The notes under the pieces were generated by a model. The model made no database searches. It was not told the DNA's origin and worked only from the letters and a program-made list of their open reading frames with translations. Source: an uncultured Oscillospiraceae bacterium (GTDB lineage Bacteria; Bacillota; Clostridia; Oscillospirales; Oscillospiraceae). From it: a stretch of 42,647 bases of DNA. The stretch's first letter is position 1; the number at the start of each line of letters is the position of its first letter. The DNA is taken from contig CAKTHQ010000018.1 of assembly GCA_934565415.1 (NCBI GenBank), positions 1-42,647 on the forward strand, read 5' to 3'. Made by a program: the position numbers and the translations under genes. This document shows positions 7,440-18,637 of this stretch, piece by piece.

Positions 7440-7551
7440 CATACTGTGGCAGTATGCCCTGCGGAGATTTCCCTCTCCGACATGGTCATTTTACCACAGG
7501 GAGGGGCGGCTGTCAAGAGGGTAATTGAGCAAAACTGACAACCCCGCCAAG
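7440..7551 (+). promoter_or_regulatory. Hairpin-rich rpoB leader
   Basis: The predicted 5' UTR begins with the hairpin CATACTG-TGG-CAGTATG (7440-7456). GGAGA-TTTCCC-TCTCC (7463-7478) follows, then a longer bulged helix between GGCGGCTGTCA (7505-7515) and TGACAACCCCGCC (7536-7548). No U-run follows the last helix. The leader could set mRNA stability or translation of RNA polymerase subunits. A specific class is not recognised. Confidence 0.45.
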
Positions 7552-7586
7552 CGTATCAACAACACACTTCGTCAAGAAAGGCTGTG

Positions 7587-10500
7587 ATGATCCATATGGC
7601 AATGGTCAAGGACGTTATGTTCGGCAAGACCATGCGTAAATCCTACGCGAAGTACGAGGAGATCCTGGAGATCCCCAATATGCTGAAGATCCAGAAGGAT
7701 TCCTATCAGTGGTTCCTGAAAGAGGGCCTGCGGGAAGTCTTCAAGGATGTGGGCACCATTACCGATTTCTCCGGTAAGCTGGAGCTGAGTTTCCTGGATT
7801 TCACCATGGAAGACAAGCCCAAGTATACCATTGAGGAATGCAAAGAGCGGGACGCCACCTTCGCCAAGCCCATCAAGGTACGGGTTCGTCTGCGCAACAC
7901 CGAGACGGACGAAATCAAAGAACAGGAAATCTTCATGGGTGATTTCCCGGTGATGACCAACGGCGGTACCTTTGTCATCAATGGCGCAGAGCGTGTCATC
8001 ATCTCCCAGATCGTCCGTTCCCCCGGTATGTACTATGGTCACGAGGTCGATAAGGCCGACCAGCATACCTATACCGCCACCGTGATTCCCTACCGCGGCG
8101 CCTGGCTGGAGTACGAGACCGACAACTCCAATGTGTTCTGGGTCCGTATCGACAAGAACCGCAAGCTGCCCATTACCAGCCTGATCCGGGCTCTGGGCGT
8201 GCAGACCGATGAGCAGATCAAGGATATGTTCGGCGAGGATCCCCGGATTATCGCTACCCTGGAAAAGGATCCTTGCAAGACCCGGGAAGAGTCCCTGCTG
8301 GAAATCTACCGCCGTCTGCGTCCCGGTGAGCCTCCCACGGTGGAGACCGCTGTGGCCCACCTGGAAGGCCTGCTCTTCGACCCCCACCGCTACGATGTGA
8401 GCAAGGTGGGCCGTTACAAATTCAATAAGAAGATGGACATCTGGTCCCGGCTGTCCGGCCAGGAAGCGGCAGAGCCCATTTCCGACCCTCTCACCGGTGA
8501 GATTCTGGTTATGCCCGGGGACTTCATTTCCCGTGCTCAGGCCCACGACCTGAGCAAGCGCGGCGTCAACGAGGCCGTTATCAAGGTGGGCGACCAGAAT
8601 GTGAAGGTCTTCTCCAACGGCATGGTCAATATGGCCGACTTTGTTTCCTTTGATCCTGCCGAGTACGGCATCAAGGAAAAGGTCTGCTTCAATACCCTGA
8701 AGGAAATGCTGGATGAGCTGGGCCCCGACGGCGACTGGAAGAATGCCATCGCCGAGCGGTTTACGGATCTGATTCCCAACCATATCACCGTGGAAGACAT
8801 TATGGCTTCCATCAACTACCTGAACTGTGTAGCCGTGGGTGTGGGCGTTCCCGATGACATTGACCACCTGGGCAACCGCCGCCTGCGCTGTGTAGGCGAA
8901 CTGCTGCAGAACCAGTTCCGCATCGGCTTCAGCCGGCTGGAGCGGGTGATCCGGGAGCGGATGACCGTCCAGGACCTGGATTCCGTCACCCCCCAGAGCC
9001 TGATTAACATCCGGCCTGTGACTGCCGTTATCAAGGAGTTCTTCGGCTCCTCCCCCCTGAGCCAGTTCATGGACCAGAATAACCCTCTGGCCGAGCTGAC
9101 CCACAAGCGCCGTCTGTCCGCTCTGGGCCCCGGCGGTTTGAGCCGTGACCGGGCATCCTTTGATGTTCGAGACATTCACTACACCCACTATGGCCGTATG
9201 TGCCCCATTGAGACGCCTGAAGGCCCCAACATCGGCCTGATTAACTATCTGGCCACCTTTGCCAAGATCAATGAGTACGGCTTTGTAGAGGCTCCCTACC
9301 GGAAGGTGGACAAGGCTACCGGCTTTGTCACCAAGGATGTGGAGTACATGACCGCCGATGTGGAAGACGATTACTATGTCGGTCAGGCCAACGAGCCTCT
9401 GGACGAAAACGGCTGCCTGGCCAATGCCCGTATTACCTGCCGTCACCGCAACGAAATCATTGAAGTGGACCGGAACATGATCGATTACATCGATGTGTCC
9501 CCCAGAATGATGATTTCCATTGCAACCTCCTTCATTCCCTTCCTGCAGAACGACGACGCCAACCGTGCCCTGATGGGCGCAAACATGCAGCGTCAGGCCG
9601 TGCCTCTGCTGACCACCGAGCCTCCCGTCGTTGCCACCGGCATCGAGCACAAGGCCGCTGTGGACAGTGAAGTTTGCCTGAAGGCCAAGAAGCCCGGCGT
9701 GATCACTGCCGTTTCCGCAGACTCCATCTCCCTGCGCTACGACGACGGCGAGACCGAGACCATGCGGCTTACCAAGTTTGCCCGCTCCAACGCCGGTACC
9801 TGTATCAACCAGCGGCCCAATGTGGTGGTTGGTGAGCGGGTGGATACCGAGGAAATCGTGGCCGACGGTCCTTCCTGCTCCAATGGCGAAGTGGCCCTGG
9901 GCAAGAACGTGCTGATTGGCTTCGTTACCTGGGAAGGCTACAACTACGAGGACGCCATTCTGCTGAACGAGCGCCTGGTCCGGGAGGATGTGTTCACCTC
10001 TATTCACATCGAGGAGCACGAGACCGAGGCCCGGGATACCAAGCTGGGACCCGAGGAGATTACCCGGGATATCCCCAACGTTGGCGAAGACACCCTGAAG
10101 GATCTGGACGAGAACGGCATCATCCGTGTGGGCGCGGAAGTCCACGCCGGTGATTACCTGGTTGGTAAGGTCACCCCCAAGGGCGAGACCGAGCTGACCC
10201 CCGAGGAGCGCCTGCTGCGGGCCATCTTCGGCGAGAAGGCCAGAGAAGTTCGTGATACCTCCCTGAAGGTGCCTCACGGCGAAAGCGGCATCGTTGTGGA
10301 TGTGAAGGTCTTCACCAAGGAAAATTCCGACGAGCTGGCTCCCGGCGTTACCAAGTCCGTCCGGGTCAGCATTGCCCAGAAGCGGAAGATCTCCGTGGGC
10401 GATAAGATGGCCGGCCGTCACGGCAACAAGGGCGTTGTGTCCCGTGTTCTGCCCGAGGAAGATATGCCCTTCCTGCCCGACGGTACCCCGCTGGACATCG

Positions 10501-11276
10501 TGCTGAACCCCCTGGGCGTGCCTTCCCGTATGAACATCGGACAGGTGCTGGAGGTCCACCTGGGCTATGCTGCCCGGGCTCTGGGCTGGAATGTGGCTAC
10601 CCCCGTATTCGACGGCGCCAACGAGAAGGACATCCGGGAGACCCTGAAGCTGGCCGGCCTGCGGGAAGACGGCAAGACCATCCTGTACGATGGCCGTACC
10701 GGCGAGCCCTTTGACAACCTGGTCACTGTTGGTTATCCCTACTACCTGAAGCTCCATCACCTGGTTGATGATAAGATTCACGCCCGTTCCACCGGCCCGT
10801 ATGCTCTGGTTACCCAGCAGCCTCTGGGCGGCAAGGCCCAGTTCGGCGGCCAGCGTTTCGGCGAAATGGAAGTCTGGGCCCTGGAGGCCTACGGCGCTGC
10901 CTATACCCTGCAGGAAATCCTGACCGTGAAGTCCGACGATGTCACCGGCCGTGTGAAGACCTACGAGGCGATTGTCAAGGGCGCCAACATTCCCAAGCCC
11001 GGCGTTCCCGAATCCTTCAAGGTTCTGGTTAAGGAGCTGCAGGCCCTGTGCCTGGACATCCGCGTGTTGGATGAAAAGGGCAACGAAATCGAGCTGCGGG
11101 ACGACGACGACGATGATGATGTGGTGTACTCCGGCAACGAGAACGAAGAAGTGGTTGTCGGCGATACCAATGAAGTGCTGGATGCCGGTTTCGTCATCGA
11201 CGAGGACGGCCCCGATGATATTATGGATGTATTCAGCGATCTGGAAAACGGCAGCGCTGATACGACTGAAGAATAA
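7587..11276 (+). CDS. rpoB: DNA-directed RNA polymerase subunit beta
   Basis: A 1229-residue beta subunit of RNA polymerase; with beta' it forms the catalytic cleft. The ATG at 7587 is chosen because AAGAAAGG lies six bases upstream; an in-frame GTG at 7584 and ATGs at 7596 and 7602 are alternatives. The rifampicin-binding cluster '[20 protein letters not shown]' and '[14 protein letters not shown]' keeps the wild-type Asp, His and Ser residues. Other conserved blocks are '[17 protein letters not shown]', '[20 protein letters not shown]' and '[20 protein letters not shown]'. The last 65 residues are strongly acidic, with a run of seven Asp. It is followed 13 bp later by rpoC and is not preceded by rplJL. 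The dominant codons are GCC, CTG and CGT, as expected for high expression. Confidence 0.98.
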   Translation: MIHMAMVKDVMFGKTMRKSYAKYEEILEIPNMLKIQKDSYQWFLKEGLREVFKDVGTITDFSGKLELSFLDFTMEDKPKYTIEECKERDATFAKPIKVRVRLRNTETDEIKEQEIFMGDFPVMTNGGTFVINGAERVIISQIVRSPGMYYGHEVDKADQHTYTATVIPYRGAWLEYETDNSNVFWVRIDKNRKLPITSLIRALGVQTDEQIKDMFGEDPRIIATLEKDPCKTREESLLEIYRRLRPGEPPTVETAVAHLEGLLFDPHRYDVSKVGRYKFNKKMDIWSRLSGQEAAEPISDPLTGEILVMPGDFISRAQAHDLSKRGVNEAVIKVGDQNVKVFSNGMVNMADFVSFDPAEYGIKEKVCFNTLKEMLDELGPDGDWKNAIAERFTDLIPNHITVEDIMASINYLNCVAVGVGVPDDIDHLGNRRLRCVGELLQNQFRIGFSRLERVIRERMTVQDLDSVTPQSLINIRPVTAVIKEFFGSSPLSQFMDQNNPLAELTHKRRLSALGPGGLSRDRASFDVRDIHYTHYGRMCPIETPEGPNIGLINYLATFAKINEYGFVEAPYRKVDKATGFVTKDVEYMTADVEDDYYVGQANEPLDENGCLANARITCRHRNEIIEVDRNMIDYIDVSPRMMISIATSFIPFLQNDDANRALMGANMQRQAVPLLTTEPPVVATGIEHKAAVDSEVCLKAKKPGVITAVSADSISLRYDDGETETMRLTKFARSNAGTCINQRPNVVVGERVDTEEIVADGPSCSNGEVALGKNVLIGFVTWEGYNYEDAILLNERLVREDVFTSIHIEEHETEARDTKLGPEEITRDIPNVGEDTLKDLDENGIIRVGAEVHAGDYLVGKVTPKGETELTPEERLLRAIFGEKAREVRDTSLKVPHGESGIVVDVKVFTKENSDELAPGVTKSVRVSIAQKRKISVGDKMAGRHGNKGVVSRVLPEEDMPFLPDGTPLDIVLNPLGVPSRMNIGQVLEVHLGYAARALGWNVATPVFDGANEKDIRETLKLAGLREDGKTILYDGRTGEPFDNLVTVGYPYYLKLHHLVDDKIHARSTGPYALVTQQPLGGKAQFGGQRFGEMEVWALEAYGAAYTLQEILTVKSDDVTGRVKTYEAIVKGANIPKPGVPESFKVLVKELQALCLDIRVLDEKGNEIELRDDDDDDDVVYSGNENEEVVVGDTNEVLDAGFVIDEDGPDDIMDVFSDLENGSADTTEE

Positions 11277-11289
11277 GGAGGCTCGGTAA

Positions 11290-14200
11290 ATGGCAAATGC
11301 CACCTTTGATGCCATTAAAATTGGCATTGCTTCTCCGGAGATGATCCGGCAGTGGTCCTATGGTGAAGTAAAGAAGCCGGAGACCATCAACTACCGTACC
11401 CTGAAGCCCGAGCGGGACGGCCTGTACTGTGAGCGGATCTTTGGACCTACCAAGGACTGGGAGTGCCACTGCGGCAAGTATAAGAAGATTAAGTACAAGG
11501 GCAAAATCTGCGACCGCTGCGGCGTAGAGGTTACCAAGTCCAAGGTGCGCCGGGAGCGCATGGGTCACATTGAGCTGGCCGCTCCCTGCAGCCATATCTG
11601 GTATTTCAAGGGCATCCCCTCCCGGATGGGCCTGATTCTGGATATTTCCCCCAAGGTTCTGGAGAAGGTTCTGTACTTTGCCGCCTATATCGTAACCGAT
11701 CCCGGCGATGCGCCTCTGGCTATGAACCAGGTGCTTACCGAGAAGGAATACCGGGATATGCGGGAGAAGTACGAAAACGACTTCAAAGCCGGTATGGGCG
11801 CCGAGGCTGTAAAGGAGCTGCTGGAAAAGATCGATCTGGACCAGCTCTCCGAGCAGCTGCGTAACGAACTGAAGACCGCCTCTTCTCAGAAGAAGCTGCG
11901 GATCGTCAAGCGGCTGGAAGTGGTGGAGGCTTTCCGGGAATCCGGCAATAAGCCCAGCTGGATGATTATGGATGTGCTGCCTGTCATCCCCCCCGACATC
12001 CGTCCTATGATTCAGCTGGACGGCGGCCGGTTCGCCACCTCCGACCTGAACGACCTGTACCGCCGGGTCATCAACCGGAACAACCGGCTGAAGCGGCTGC
12101 TGCAGCTCCACGCCCCCGACATCATCGTCCGCAACGAAAAGCGGATGCTGCAGGAGGCTGTGGACGCCCTGATCGACAACGGCCGCCGGGGCCGCGCCGT
12201 CACCGGCGCCAACAACCGGGCTCTGAAATCTCTGTCCGATATGCTGAAGGGCAAGCAGGGCCGGTTCCGCCAGAATCTGCTTGGCAAGCGTGTTGACTAT
12301 TCCGGCCGTTCCGTTATCGTTGTCGGCCCCGAGCTGAAGCTGTATCAGTGCGGCGTGCCCAAGGAAATGGCCATTGAGCTGTTCCGGCCCTTCGTCATGA
12401 AGAAGCTGGTTGCCGACGGCCTGGCCAACAACATCAAGTCCGCCAAGAAAATGATTGATAAGGGCAAGACCGAGGTTTGGGATGCCCTGGACGACATTAT
12501 CAAGGACCGTCCCGTCATGCTGAACCGTGCACCTACCCTGCACCGTCTGGGCATTCAGGCTTTCGAGCCCATCCTGGTAGAGGGCCGGGCCCTGAAGCTG
12601 CACCCCCTGTGCTGCACCGCCTTCAACGCCGATTTCGACGGTGACCAGATGGCTATTCACGTTCCTCTGTCTCCTGAGGCCCAGGCCGAGGCCAGAATGC
12701 TGATGCTTTCCGCCAACAACCTGCTCCGTCCTCAGGACGGCAAGCCCGTTACCGTGCCTACCCAGGATATGATTCTGGGCGCCTACTACCTGACCTATAC
12801 CCGCCTGGGCAAGGCCGAGAAGGGCGCGGAGACCGTTTATGTTACCGATGCCGGTGACACCAACCTGCCCGTAAACACCGTGGTGGATGCCGACGAGTTC
12901 CTGGCCGCCAACAAGGCCGCTTCCTCCGTGGGCAAGGCTACCGCCAAGTTCCGCCCCGTGCACAACTACTCCAGCACCAACGAAGCCATTGCCGCCTACG
13001 CCGATGGTTCTATCGGCCTCCATGCCCCCATCCGGGTGCGCTACGGCAAGGAAATTGACGGAAAGATGGAGTATCGGATCATCGATGCCACCGTGGGCCG
13101 CCTGATTTACAACGAGCCCATTCCTCAGGACCTGGGCTTTGTGGACCGTTCCGTCCCCGGCCATGAGTTCGACCTGGAAATCAGCTTCCTGGTTGGCAAG
13201 AAGCAGCTGGGCAAAATCATCGATAAGTGTATCCGGAAGCATGGCTTTACCATTGCTACCGAGATGCTGGACCGCATCAAGGCTCTGGGCTACAAGTACT
13301 CCACCAAGGGCGCTATCTCCGTGTCCATCGCGGACATGGTGGTCCCCGCCATCAAGTATGAACTGGTGAAGCAGGCCGAGGGCAAGGTGGTGGAAATCGA
13401 AAACTTCTACCGCCAGGGTTATATCACCAACGACGAGCGTTACCGTCTGGTGGTTCAGCAGTGGGAGCAGACCACCAAGGATGTTACCGATGCCCTGCAG
13501 GGCAACCTGGATGAGTTCAACCCCATCTACATGATGGCCGACTCCGGCGCCCGTGGTTCTATGGCTCAGATCCGTCAGCTGGCCGGTATGCGTGGCCTGA
13601 TGGCCGATACCGCCGGCCGTACCATCGAAATCCCCGTTAAGGCAAACTTCCGTGAAGGCCTGTCCGTTCTGGAGTACTTCATTTCCTCCAGAGGCGCTCG
13701 TAAGGGCATGACCGATACCGCTCTGCGTACCGCCGACTCCGGTTACCTGACCCGCCGAATGGTGGATGTTTCCCAGCAGGTTATCATCCGGGAGAAGAAC
13801 TGCGGCACGACCCATGGTATTTGGGTGGGCGCCGTGATCCAGAAGGGCGATGTCATCGATACCTTCGGCAACCGGATTCGGGGCCGTTATCCCGTTCACG
13901 ATGTGGTGGATCCCAAGACCGGTGAGCTGCTGCATTCCAAGAATGTGATGATGATGCCCGAGGATGCCGCCAAGTTCGAGGCCCATGGCATTGATAAGAT
14001 CTATATCCGTACCATCCTGGGCTGCCGGGCCCGGAACGGCGTCTGCGCCAAGTGCTACGGCATGAACCTGGCCACCTCCAAGGAAGTGGACCTGGGCGAG
14101 GCTGTCGGCATCATCGCCGCCCAGTCCATCGGTGAGCCCGGTACCCAGCTGACCATGCGTACCTTCCACTCCGGCGGCGTTGCCGGTGACGATATCACCC

Positions 14201-14988
14201 AGGGTCTTCCCAGAGTTGAAGAACTGTTTGAGGCCCGCCGTCCCAAGAAGATGGCCCAGATCTCCGAAATCACCGGTGTTGTCTCTATCGACGATACCCA
14301 CCGCACCGCTCTGCGTAACATCACTGTTACCGCGGATGACGGCGAGGTAAAGGTATACCAGGTGCCTTACTCCGTAGGCCTGAAGGTCACCCACGGCAAG
14401 GTGGTCCAGAAGGGCGAGCCCATCACCGATGGCGCTCTGTATCCCCAGGATGTGCTGCGGATTTCCGGCGTGGAAGCCGTCCAGGATTACCTGGTCCAGT
14501 CCGTCCAGGCCGTGTACCGTCAGCAGGGTGTTGAAATCAACGATAAGCACATCGAAGTCATCATCCGTCAGATGATGCGTACCACCCGGGTGGAAGACCC
14601 CGGCGACACCACTCTGCTTGTTGGTGCCGTGGTGGACAACTTCGAATTCGAGGATGCCAACGCCGTGGTTCAGGCCCGGATCGACGCCGGCGAGACCGAC
14701 CTCCGTCTGGCTACCGGCTCCGCCGTGCTGCTGGGTATCACCAAGGCTTCTCTGGCCACCGATTCCTTCCTGTCCGCCGCATCCTTCCAGGAGACCACCA
14801 AGGTCCTGACCGATGCCGCCATCAAGGGCAAGGTGGACCACCTAATTGGCCTGAAGGAGAATGTCATCATCGGCAAGCTGATCCCCGCCGGTTCCGGCCT
14901 GATGGCCTACCGGGATTACGAGCCCGGCATTACCCCCGCCGCCCGTATGCCCGAGGAGCAGGAAGCCGCTGCCATCGAGGGTGAATAA
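11290..14988 (+). CDS. rpoC: DNA-directed RNA polymerase subunit beta'
   Basis: A 1232-residue beta' subunit of RNA polymerase. The N-terminal zinc-binding motif is '[20 protein letters not shown]'. The catalytic Mg-binding loop '[12 protein letters not shown]' is present, as is the second zinc-binding cluster near residue 910 ('[14 protein letters not shown]'). '[20 protein letters not shown]' marks the trigger-loop region. Length fits the compact clostridial form without large insertions. AAGGAGG lies at 11275-11281, overlapping the rpoB stop region, so translation is probably linked. A strong terminator follows, making rpoBC a self-contained operon. Confidence 0.98.
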   Translation: MANATFDAIKIGIASPEMIRQWSYGEVKKPETINYRTLKPERDGLYCERIFGPTKDWECHCGKYKKIKYKGKICDRCGVEVTKSKVRRERMGHIELAAPCSHIWYFKGIPSRMGLILDISPKVLEKVLYFAAYIVTDPGDAPLAMNQVLTEKEYRDMREKYENDFKAGMGAEAVKELLEKIDLDQLSEQLRNELKTASSQKKLRIVKRLEVVEAFRESGNKPSWMIMDVLPVIPPDIRPMIQLDGGRFATSDLNDLYRRVINRNNRLKRLLQLHAPDIIVRNEKRMLQEAVDALIDNGRRGRAVTGANNRALKSLSDMLKGKQGRFRQNLLGKRVDYSGRSVIVVGPELKLYQCGVPKEMAIELFRPFVMKKLVADGLANNIKSAKKMIDKGKTEVWDALDDIIKDRPVMLNRAPTLHRLGIQAFEPILVEGRALKLHPLCCTAFNADFDGDQMAIHVPLSPEAQAEARMLMLSANNLLRPQDGKPVTVPTQDMILGAYYLTYTRLGKAEKGAETVYVTDAGDTNLPVNTVVDADEFLAANKAASSVGKATAKFRPVHNYSSTNEAIAAYADGSIGLHAPIRVRYGKEIDGKMEYRIIDATVGRLIYNEPIPQDLGFVDRSVPGHEFDLEISFLVGKKQLGKIIDKCIRKHGFTIATEMLDRIKALGYKYSTKGAISVSIADMVVPAIKYELVKQAEGKVVEIENFYRQGYITNDERYRLVVQQWEQTTKDVTDALQGNLDEFNPIYMMADSGARGSMAQIRQLAGMRGLMADTAGRTIEIPVKANFREGLSVLEYFISSRGARKGMTDTALRTADSGYLTRRMVDVSQQVIIREKNCGTTHGIWVGAVIQKGDVIDTFGNRIRGRYPVHDVVDPKTGELLHSKNVMMMPEDAAKFEAHGIDKIYIRTILGCRARNGVCAKCYGMNLATSKEVDLGEAVGIIAAQSIGEPGTQLTMRTFHSGGVAGDDITQGLPRVEELFEARRPKKMAQISEITGVVSIDDTHRTALRNITVTADDGEVKVYQVPYSVGLKVTHGKVVQKGEPITDGALYPQDVLRISGVEAVQDYLVQSVQAVYRQQGVEINDKHIEVIIRQMMRTTRVEDPGDTTLLVGAVVDNFEFEDANAVVQARIDAGETDLRLATGSAVLLGITKASLATDSFLSAASFQETTKVLTDAAIKGKVDHLIGLKENVIIGKLIPAGSGLMAYRDYEPGITPAARMPEEQEAAAIEGE

Positions 14989-15000
14989 ACCGTAATACAA

Positions 15001-15038
15001 GCCGCTCCTCCGGTCGAATTCCGGCGGGGCGGCTTTTT
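15001..15038 (+). terminator. Intrinsic terminator of rpoBC
   Basis: The stem GCCGCTCCTCCGG (15001-15013) pairs with CCGGCGGGGCGGC (15021-15033), allowing G-U and one mismatch, and is followed by TTTTT. Confidence 0.9.
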
Positions 15039-15040
15039 CC

Positions 15041-15069
15041 TTGCCTTTTGCAGGACACTATGGTATAAT
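15041..15069 (+). promoter_or_regulatory. Promoter of the GT4/radical SAM operon
   Basis: TTGCCT (15041-15046), 17-bp spacer, TATAAT (15064-15069), just past the rpoBC terminator and 46 bases before the first gene. Confidence 0.7.
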
Positions 15070-15114
15070 GCTAGGTAGAAAATGATGATTTTTTGGCAGA
15101 ATTGAGGCAGAATG

Positions 15115-16203
15115 ATGAAGATTGCAATGATTGGCCCCAAGCGCATCCCCTCCCGGGAGGGCGGAATTGATGTGGTAGTGGGCAGGCTTTCCAGGGAACT
15201 TGTAGAGCTGAAACAGGATGTTACCGTGTATGTACGGAAGAAAAAGGGCGTATCGGTTCCGGAGCGGTTCGAGGGCATTCGGCTGAAAGAGGTATTTACC
15301 ATCGATAAGAAAGCCACGGATGCCCTGGTGTCGTCGTTCCTGGCGACGGTCTGCGCCCTTTTTGGGAAATATGAGGTGCTCCACTTCCATGCCCTGGGAA
15401 ACACTTGCTTTTTGTTTTTGACGGCGCTCAGCAAAAAGAAAATTGTTGTAACCATCCACGGAATTGACTGGAAGCGCAGGAAGTTTTCCGGCCTGGGAAA
15501 TCGGATTCTGCGGTTTTCCGAAAAAATGGTGGTGCAGTATGCGGACAGTATCATTACGTTGTGCGAAAACGACCAGGACTACTTTTTGGAAACCTATGGG
15601 CTGGAAACCATCCGGATCCCCAATGGGTTTGAGCGATTCCCAATACAGCCGGCCGGCCTGATTGCGGAAAAATGGGGTCTTAGCAAGGAAAATTACATTC
15701 TCTTCCTGGCTCGTATTGTGCCGGAAAAGGGACTCCACTATCTGATTGAGGCCTATCAAAAGGCGAATATCCCCCAAAGGCTGGTGATAGCCGGTGGCAG
15801 CGGCCACTCGGAAGGGTACTACCGGGAAATGCAGGCCCTGGCCGGGGAGAACCCCCATATTCTTTTTACCGGCTTCGTCCAGGGGCAGCTTTTGGAGGAG
15901 CTTTACAGCAATGCATACCTGTATGTACTCCCCTCGGACATTGAAGGAATGCCCATGAGCCTGCTGGAGGCCCTGGGCCACGGACGGGTTTGCCTGGTAT
16001 CGGATATCCGGGAAAACCGGGTGGACCCGGAAAACAGCTACTTCTTCCGAAAGGGAGATGTGGAGGACCTGGCGGAGAAGCTGCGGGAAATCTCCACGGA
16101 CAGAAAAAACTACAAGCCTTCGGAGTCCCTGCTGAGCTGGGACCGGGTGGCGGAGAAGACCCTGGAGGTCTACGGATCTACAAAGAAAAGGAGATCGTTA
16201 TGA
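15115..16203 (+). CDS. Glycosyltransferase family 4
   Basis: A 362-residue GT-B fold glycosyltransferase. The start MKIAMIGPKRIP is chosen over the ATG three bases earlier because it has better spacing from GAGG. The N-terminal domain has 'SREGGIDVVVGRLSREL', where the GG loop meets the acceptor. The C-terminal domain carries 'LARIVPEKGLHYLIEAY' and the E-x7-E motif in 'DIEGMPMSLLEALGHG' (near residues 277-285), which binds the sugar nucleotide. There is no signal peptide, so it acts at the inner membrane face. Its stop overlaps the next gene by ATGA. The donor is unknown, though family members often build surface glycans. Confidence 0.9.
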   Translation: MKIAMIGPKRIPSREGGIDVVVGRLSRELVELKQDVTVYVRKKKGVSVPERFEGIRLKEVFTIDKKATDALVSSFLATVCALFGKYEVLHFHALGNTCFLFLTALSKKKIVVTIHGIDWKRRKFSGLGNRILRFSEKMVVQYADSIITLCENDQDYFLETYGLETIRIPNGFERFPIQPAGLIAEKWGLSKENYILFLARIVPEKGLHYLIEAYQKANIPQRLVIAGGSGHSEGYYREMQALAGENPHILFTGFVQGQLLEELYSNAYLYVLPSDIEGMPMSLLEALGHGRVCLVSDIRENRVDPENSYFFRKGDVEDLAEKLREISTDRKNYKPSESLLSWDRVAEKTLEVYGSTKKRRSL

Positions 16204-17381
16204 CAAAGAAACTCAATGGTACGGTGATTGTGACCTACCGCTGCAATGCCCGCTGCTCTATGTGCAACCGGTACAAGGCCCCCTCCAAGCCGGAAGAGGA
16301 GCTGACGGTGGAGACCATCCGGAAGCTGCCCCAGATGAATTTTGTAAATGTCACCGGCGGCGAGCCCTTCATCCGTCAGGACCTGGAGGACATCATTCGG
16401 GAGCTGTACACCAAGACGGACCGGGTAGTCATCTCCACCAACGGCTTTTTTACGGACCGGATCCTTGCCATGTGTGAGAAATTTCCCAAGCTTGGTATCC
16501 GGATCTCCATTGAGGGCCTGGAGGAAACCAACAACGCCATCCGCGGTCTGCCGGACGGCTTTAACCGGGGCTACACCACTCTAAAGAAACTGGTAGAAAT
16601 GCACCATCCGGATGTGGGCTTCGGCATGACGGTCCAGGACCGGAACGCAAAGGACCTGGTGCCCCTGTACAAAATCTCCAACGACATGGGTATGGAGTTT
16701 GCTACGGCCTCCCTGCACAACAGTTTTTATTTTGTGGAATCCAAAAACATCATCCACGACCGGCCCATGGTGGCAAAGAACTTTGAGGACCTCGTTAACG
16801 AGCTTCTTCGCAGCAACAGCCCCAAAAAGTGGTTCCGGGCCTACTTTAACCATGGCCTTATCAACTATATTTACGGTCAGAAGCGGCTGCTGCCCTGCGA
16901 TATGAGCGTGGATACCTTCTTTATTGACCCCTACGGCGATGTGATGCCCTGCAATGGCACCAAGTGTAAAGAGGTCATGGGCAACCTGAAGGAGACGGAC
17001 TGGGATACCCTGTGGAACAGTGACCGGGCCAACGCCGTCCGCCAGCGGGTAAAGCACTGCGGCCGGGAGTGCTGGATGATTGGCTCCGTGTCCCCGGCAA
17101 TGAAAAAGTACATCTGGGTTCCGGCCTGGTGGGTGCTGTGCCACAAGGCCAAGGCTTTGTTTACGAAGCATCCCTACAGTATGTACGAGCTGAAAATCGT
17201 CCGGGACTACCGGGACGGAAAGGTTACGAAGGAGGAACTGGACAAGTGTTCCACCTGTGACCTGGCCGGGCAGCAGGACAACGGCCTCAGCGATAAGAGC
17301 AAGGAAGCCCTTGTGGGACGCACCGGGGAAGATATTGTGGCGGCAGACCTGGCAGCCCAGATGAAAGAGGAACAGAAATGA
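16200..17381 (+). CDS. Radical SAM/SPASM domain protein
   Basis: A 393-residue radical SAM enzyme. Cys15, Cys19 and Cys22 (YRCNARCSMC) bind the 4Fe-4S cluster that cleaves S-adenosylmethionine. 'NVTGGEPFIRQDL' is the GGE motif. The C-terminal part has the SPASM pattern: 'LPCDMSVDTFFIDPYGDVMPC', then further Cys in 'NGTKCKEVMG', 'KHCGRECW' and 'DKCSTC', enough for auxiliary clusters. The start overlaps the upstream stop (ATGA) with AAAGGAG before it, and its own stop overlaps the next gene the same way. It therefore sits inside a coupled glycosyltransferase operon. A role in modifying a sugar or a glycolipid intermediate is likely but unproven; no small precursor peptide gene is visible nearby, which argues against RiPP maturation. 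Confidence 0.85.
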   Translation: MTKKLNGTVIVTYRCNARCSMCNRYKAPSKPEEELTVETIRKLPQMNFVNVTGGEPFIRQDLEDIIRELYTKTDRVVISTNGFFTDRILAMCEKFPKLGIRISIEGLEETNNAIRGLPDGFNRGYTTLKKLVEMHHPDVGFGMTVQDRNAKDLVPLYKISNDMGMEFATASLHNSFYFVESKNIIHDRPMVAKNFEDLVNELLRSNSPKKWFRAYFNHGLINYIYGQKRLLPCDMSVDTFFIDPYGDVMPCNGTKCKEVMGNLKETDWDTLWNSDRANAVRQRVKHCGRECWMIGSVSPAMKKYIWVPAWWVLCHKAKALFTKHPYSMYELKIVRDYRDGKVTKEELDKCSTCDLAGQQDNGLSDKSKEALVGRTGEDIVAADLAAQMKEEQK

Positions 17382-18628
17382 AGATCGTACTGGCCCACTA
17401 TAAGTTTTACCTGCAAGGCGGCCCGGAACGGTATATGTTCAAATTTATGGAGCTGGCGAAGGAAAAAGGGGTGGAGGTGATCCCCTTTTCCGTCAATTTC
17501 CCGGGCAACGTGGAAACTCCCTATGCCAAATGGTTCGTGGGGAAAGCCAATGCAGGCGCCAATTTTGATATGGGCAACCATTCCCTCGGCTACCTGCTGG
17601 AAGGCGCCTACCACGATTTCCACAATCGGGAGGCCTACCGGAAGATGAAAGCGCTGCTGCGGGAAGAGAAGCCGGATCTATTGTATGTACTGATTCCCGG
17701 ACAGCTGACCTCCGATATTTTTAAGGCGGCCAAGGAGGAAGGGGTGCCGGTGATTCACCGGGTTTCCGATTTCTGGCTGCTCTGCGGCAAGTACAATATG
17801 CTGCGGGACGGGGAACTCTGCAGGGAATGTATGCAGGGGGATTACCGGCCAATGATAAGGCACCGGTGTATGAAGGGTTCCAGGGCGCTGTCCATTTTGC
17901 GGGCCGCCTCCTGTACCTATAACAGAAGATGCCACCGATACGACCCGGTGGGTGCAATCATCACCCCGCCGGCCTTTACGAAAAAGCTGCTGGTGGAATC
18001 CGGCTTCTTCCCGGAAAATAGAGTGTTTGTAAACCCGACCTTTATCGATGCCGGAAAGATCGTCCCCAATTATACTCCGGGGGATTACGTTCTTTGCCTG
18101 GGCCGGTTTTCCGAGGAAAAGGGCTTCCGGTATGTGGTGGAAGCCATGCAGTACCTGAAGGACCTGCCGGTAAAGCTGGCCATTACGGGCACGGAGGAGA
18201 GCTGCGACGAGGCACTGAAAAAGGAAATCAAAGCCCTGGGCATCCGGGAGAAAATCCTGTTTACGGGCTTTGTAAAGGGCCAGGCCCTGGAGGACCTGAC
18301 GAGGAAGGCCCTGTGTGTAGCCTGTCCGGCTATTTGGTACGAGAATCTGCCCAATGTAGTTCTGGAAAGCTATGCCTACGGAAAGCCGGTTATCGCCTCC
18401 AACCTGGGTTCCCTGGCGGAGGCGGTAGAGGACGGAAAAACAGGCCTGCTGTTCGAGCCGAAAAATACGAAGCAGATTGCCCGGTGCATCCGGGCCCTGG
18501 CGGAGGATCCGCAAATGGCCGAAGAGCTGGGCCGGAACGCAAGAAGGGTCTGCGAAGAGAAGTACGGAAAGGAAGCCCACTGGCAGCGCTTTTTGGAGAT
18601 TGCCCAAAAAGTGGGCGTCCGGATGTGA
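17378..18628 (+). CDS. Glycosyltransferase family 4
   Basis: A 416-residue GT-B glycosyltransferase. 'HYKFYLQGGPERYMFKFMEL' is the N-terminal acceptor-side glycine loop. 'LGRFSEEKGFRYVVEAM' and 'WYENLPNVVLESYAYGKPVIAS' carry the donor-binding E-x7-E motif. The middle has an unusual Cys-rich stretch (LLCGKYNMLRDGELCRECM and later CTYNRRC) of the kind found in some exopolysaccharide GT4 enzymes. The gene overlaps the radical SAM stop by ATGA, so the products are probably made together. The donor and acceptor are unknown. Confidence 0.88.
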   Translation: MKIVLAHYKFYLQGGPERYMFKFMELAKEKGVEVIPFSVNFPGNVETPYAKWFVGKANAGANFDMGNHSLGYLLEGAYHDFHNREAYRKMKALLREEKPDLLYVLIPGQLTSDIFKAAKEEGVPVIHRVSDFWLLCGKYNMLRDGELCRECMQGDYRPMIRHRCMKGSRALSILRAASCTYNRRCHRYDPVGAIITPPAFTKKLLVESGFFPENRVFVNPTFIDAGKIVPNYTPGDYVLCLGRFSEEKGFRYVVEAMQYLKDLPVKLAITGTEESCDEALKKEIKALGIREKILFTGFVKGQALEDLTRKALCVACPAIWYENLPNVVLESYAYGKPVIASNLGSLAEAVEDGKTGLLFEPKNTKQIARCIRALAEDPQMAEELGRNARRVCEEKYGKEAHWQRFLEIAQKVGVRM

Positions 18629-18637
18629 GGAACCCAT

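Noticed and set aside
7572..14841. Very long minus-strand open frames opposite rpoB and rpoC
   Set aside because: They mirror strong codon bias in the real genes, have low-complexity Gly/His/Leu-rich translations and no ribosome binding sites.
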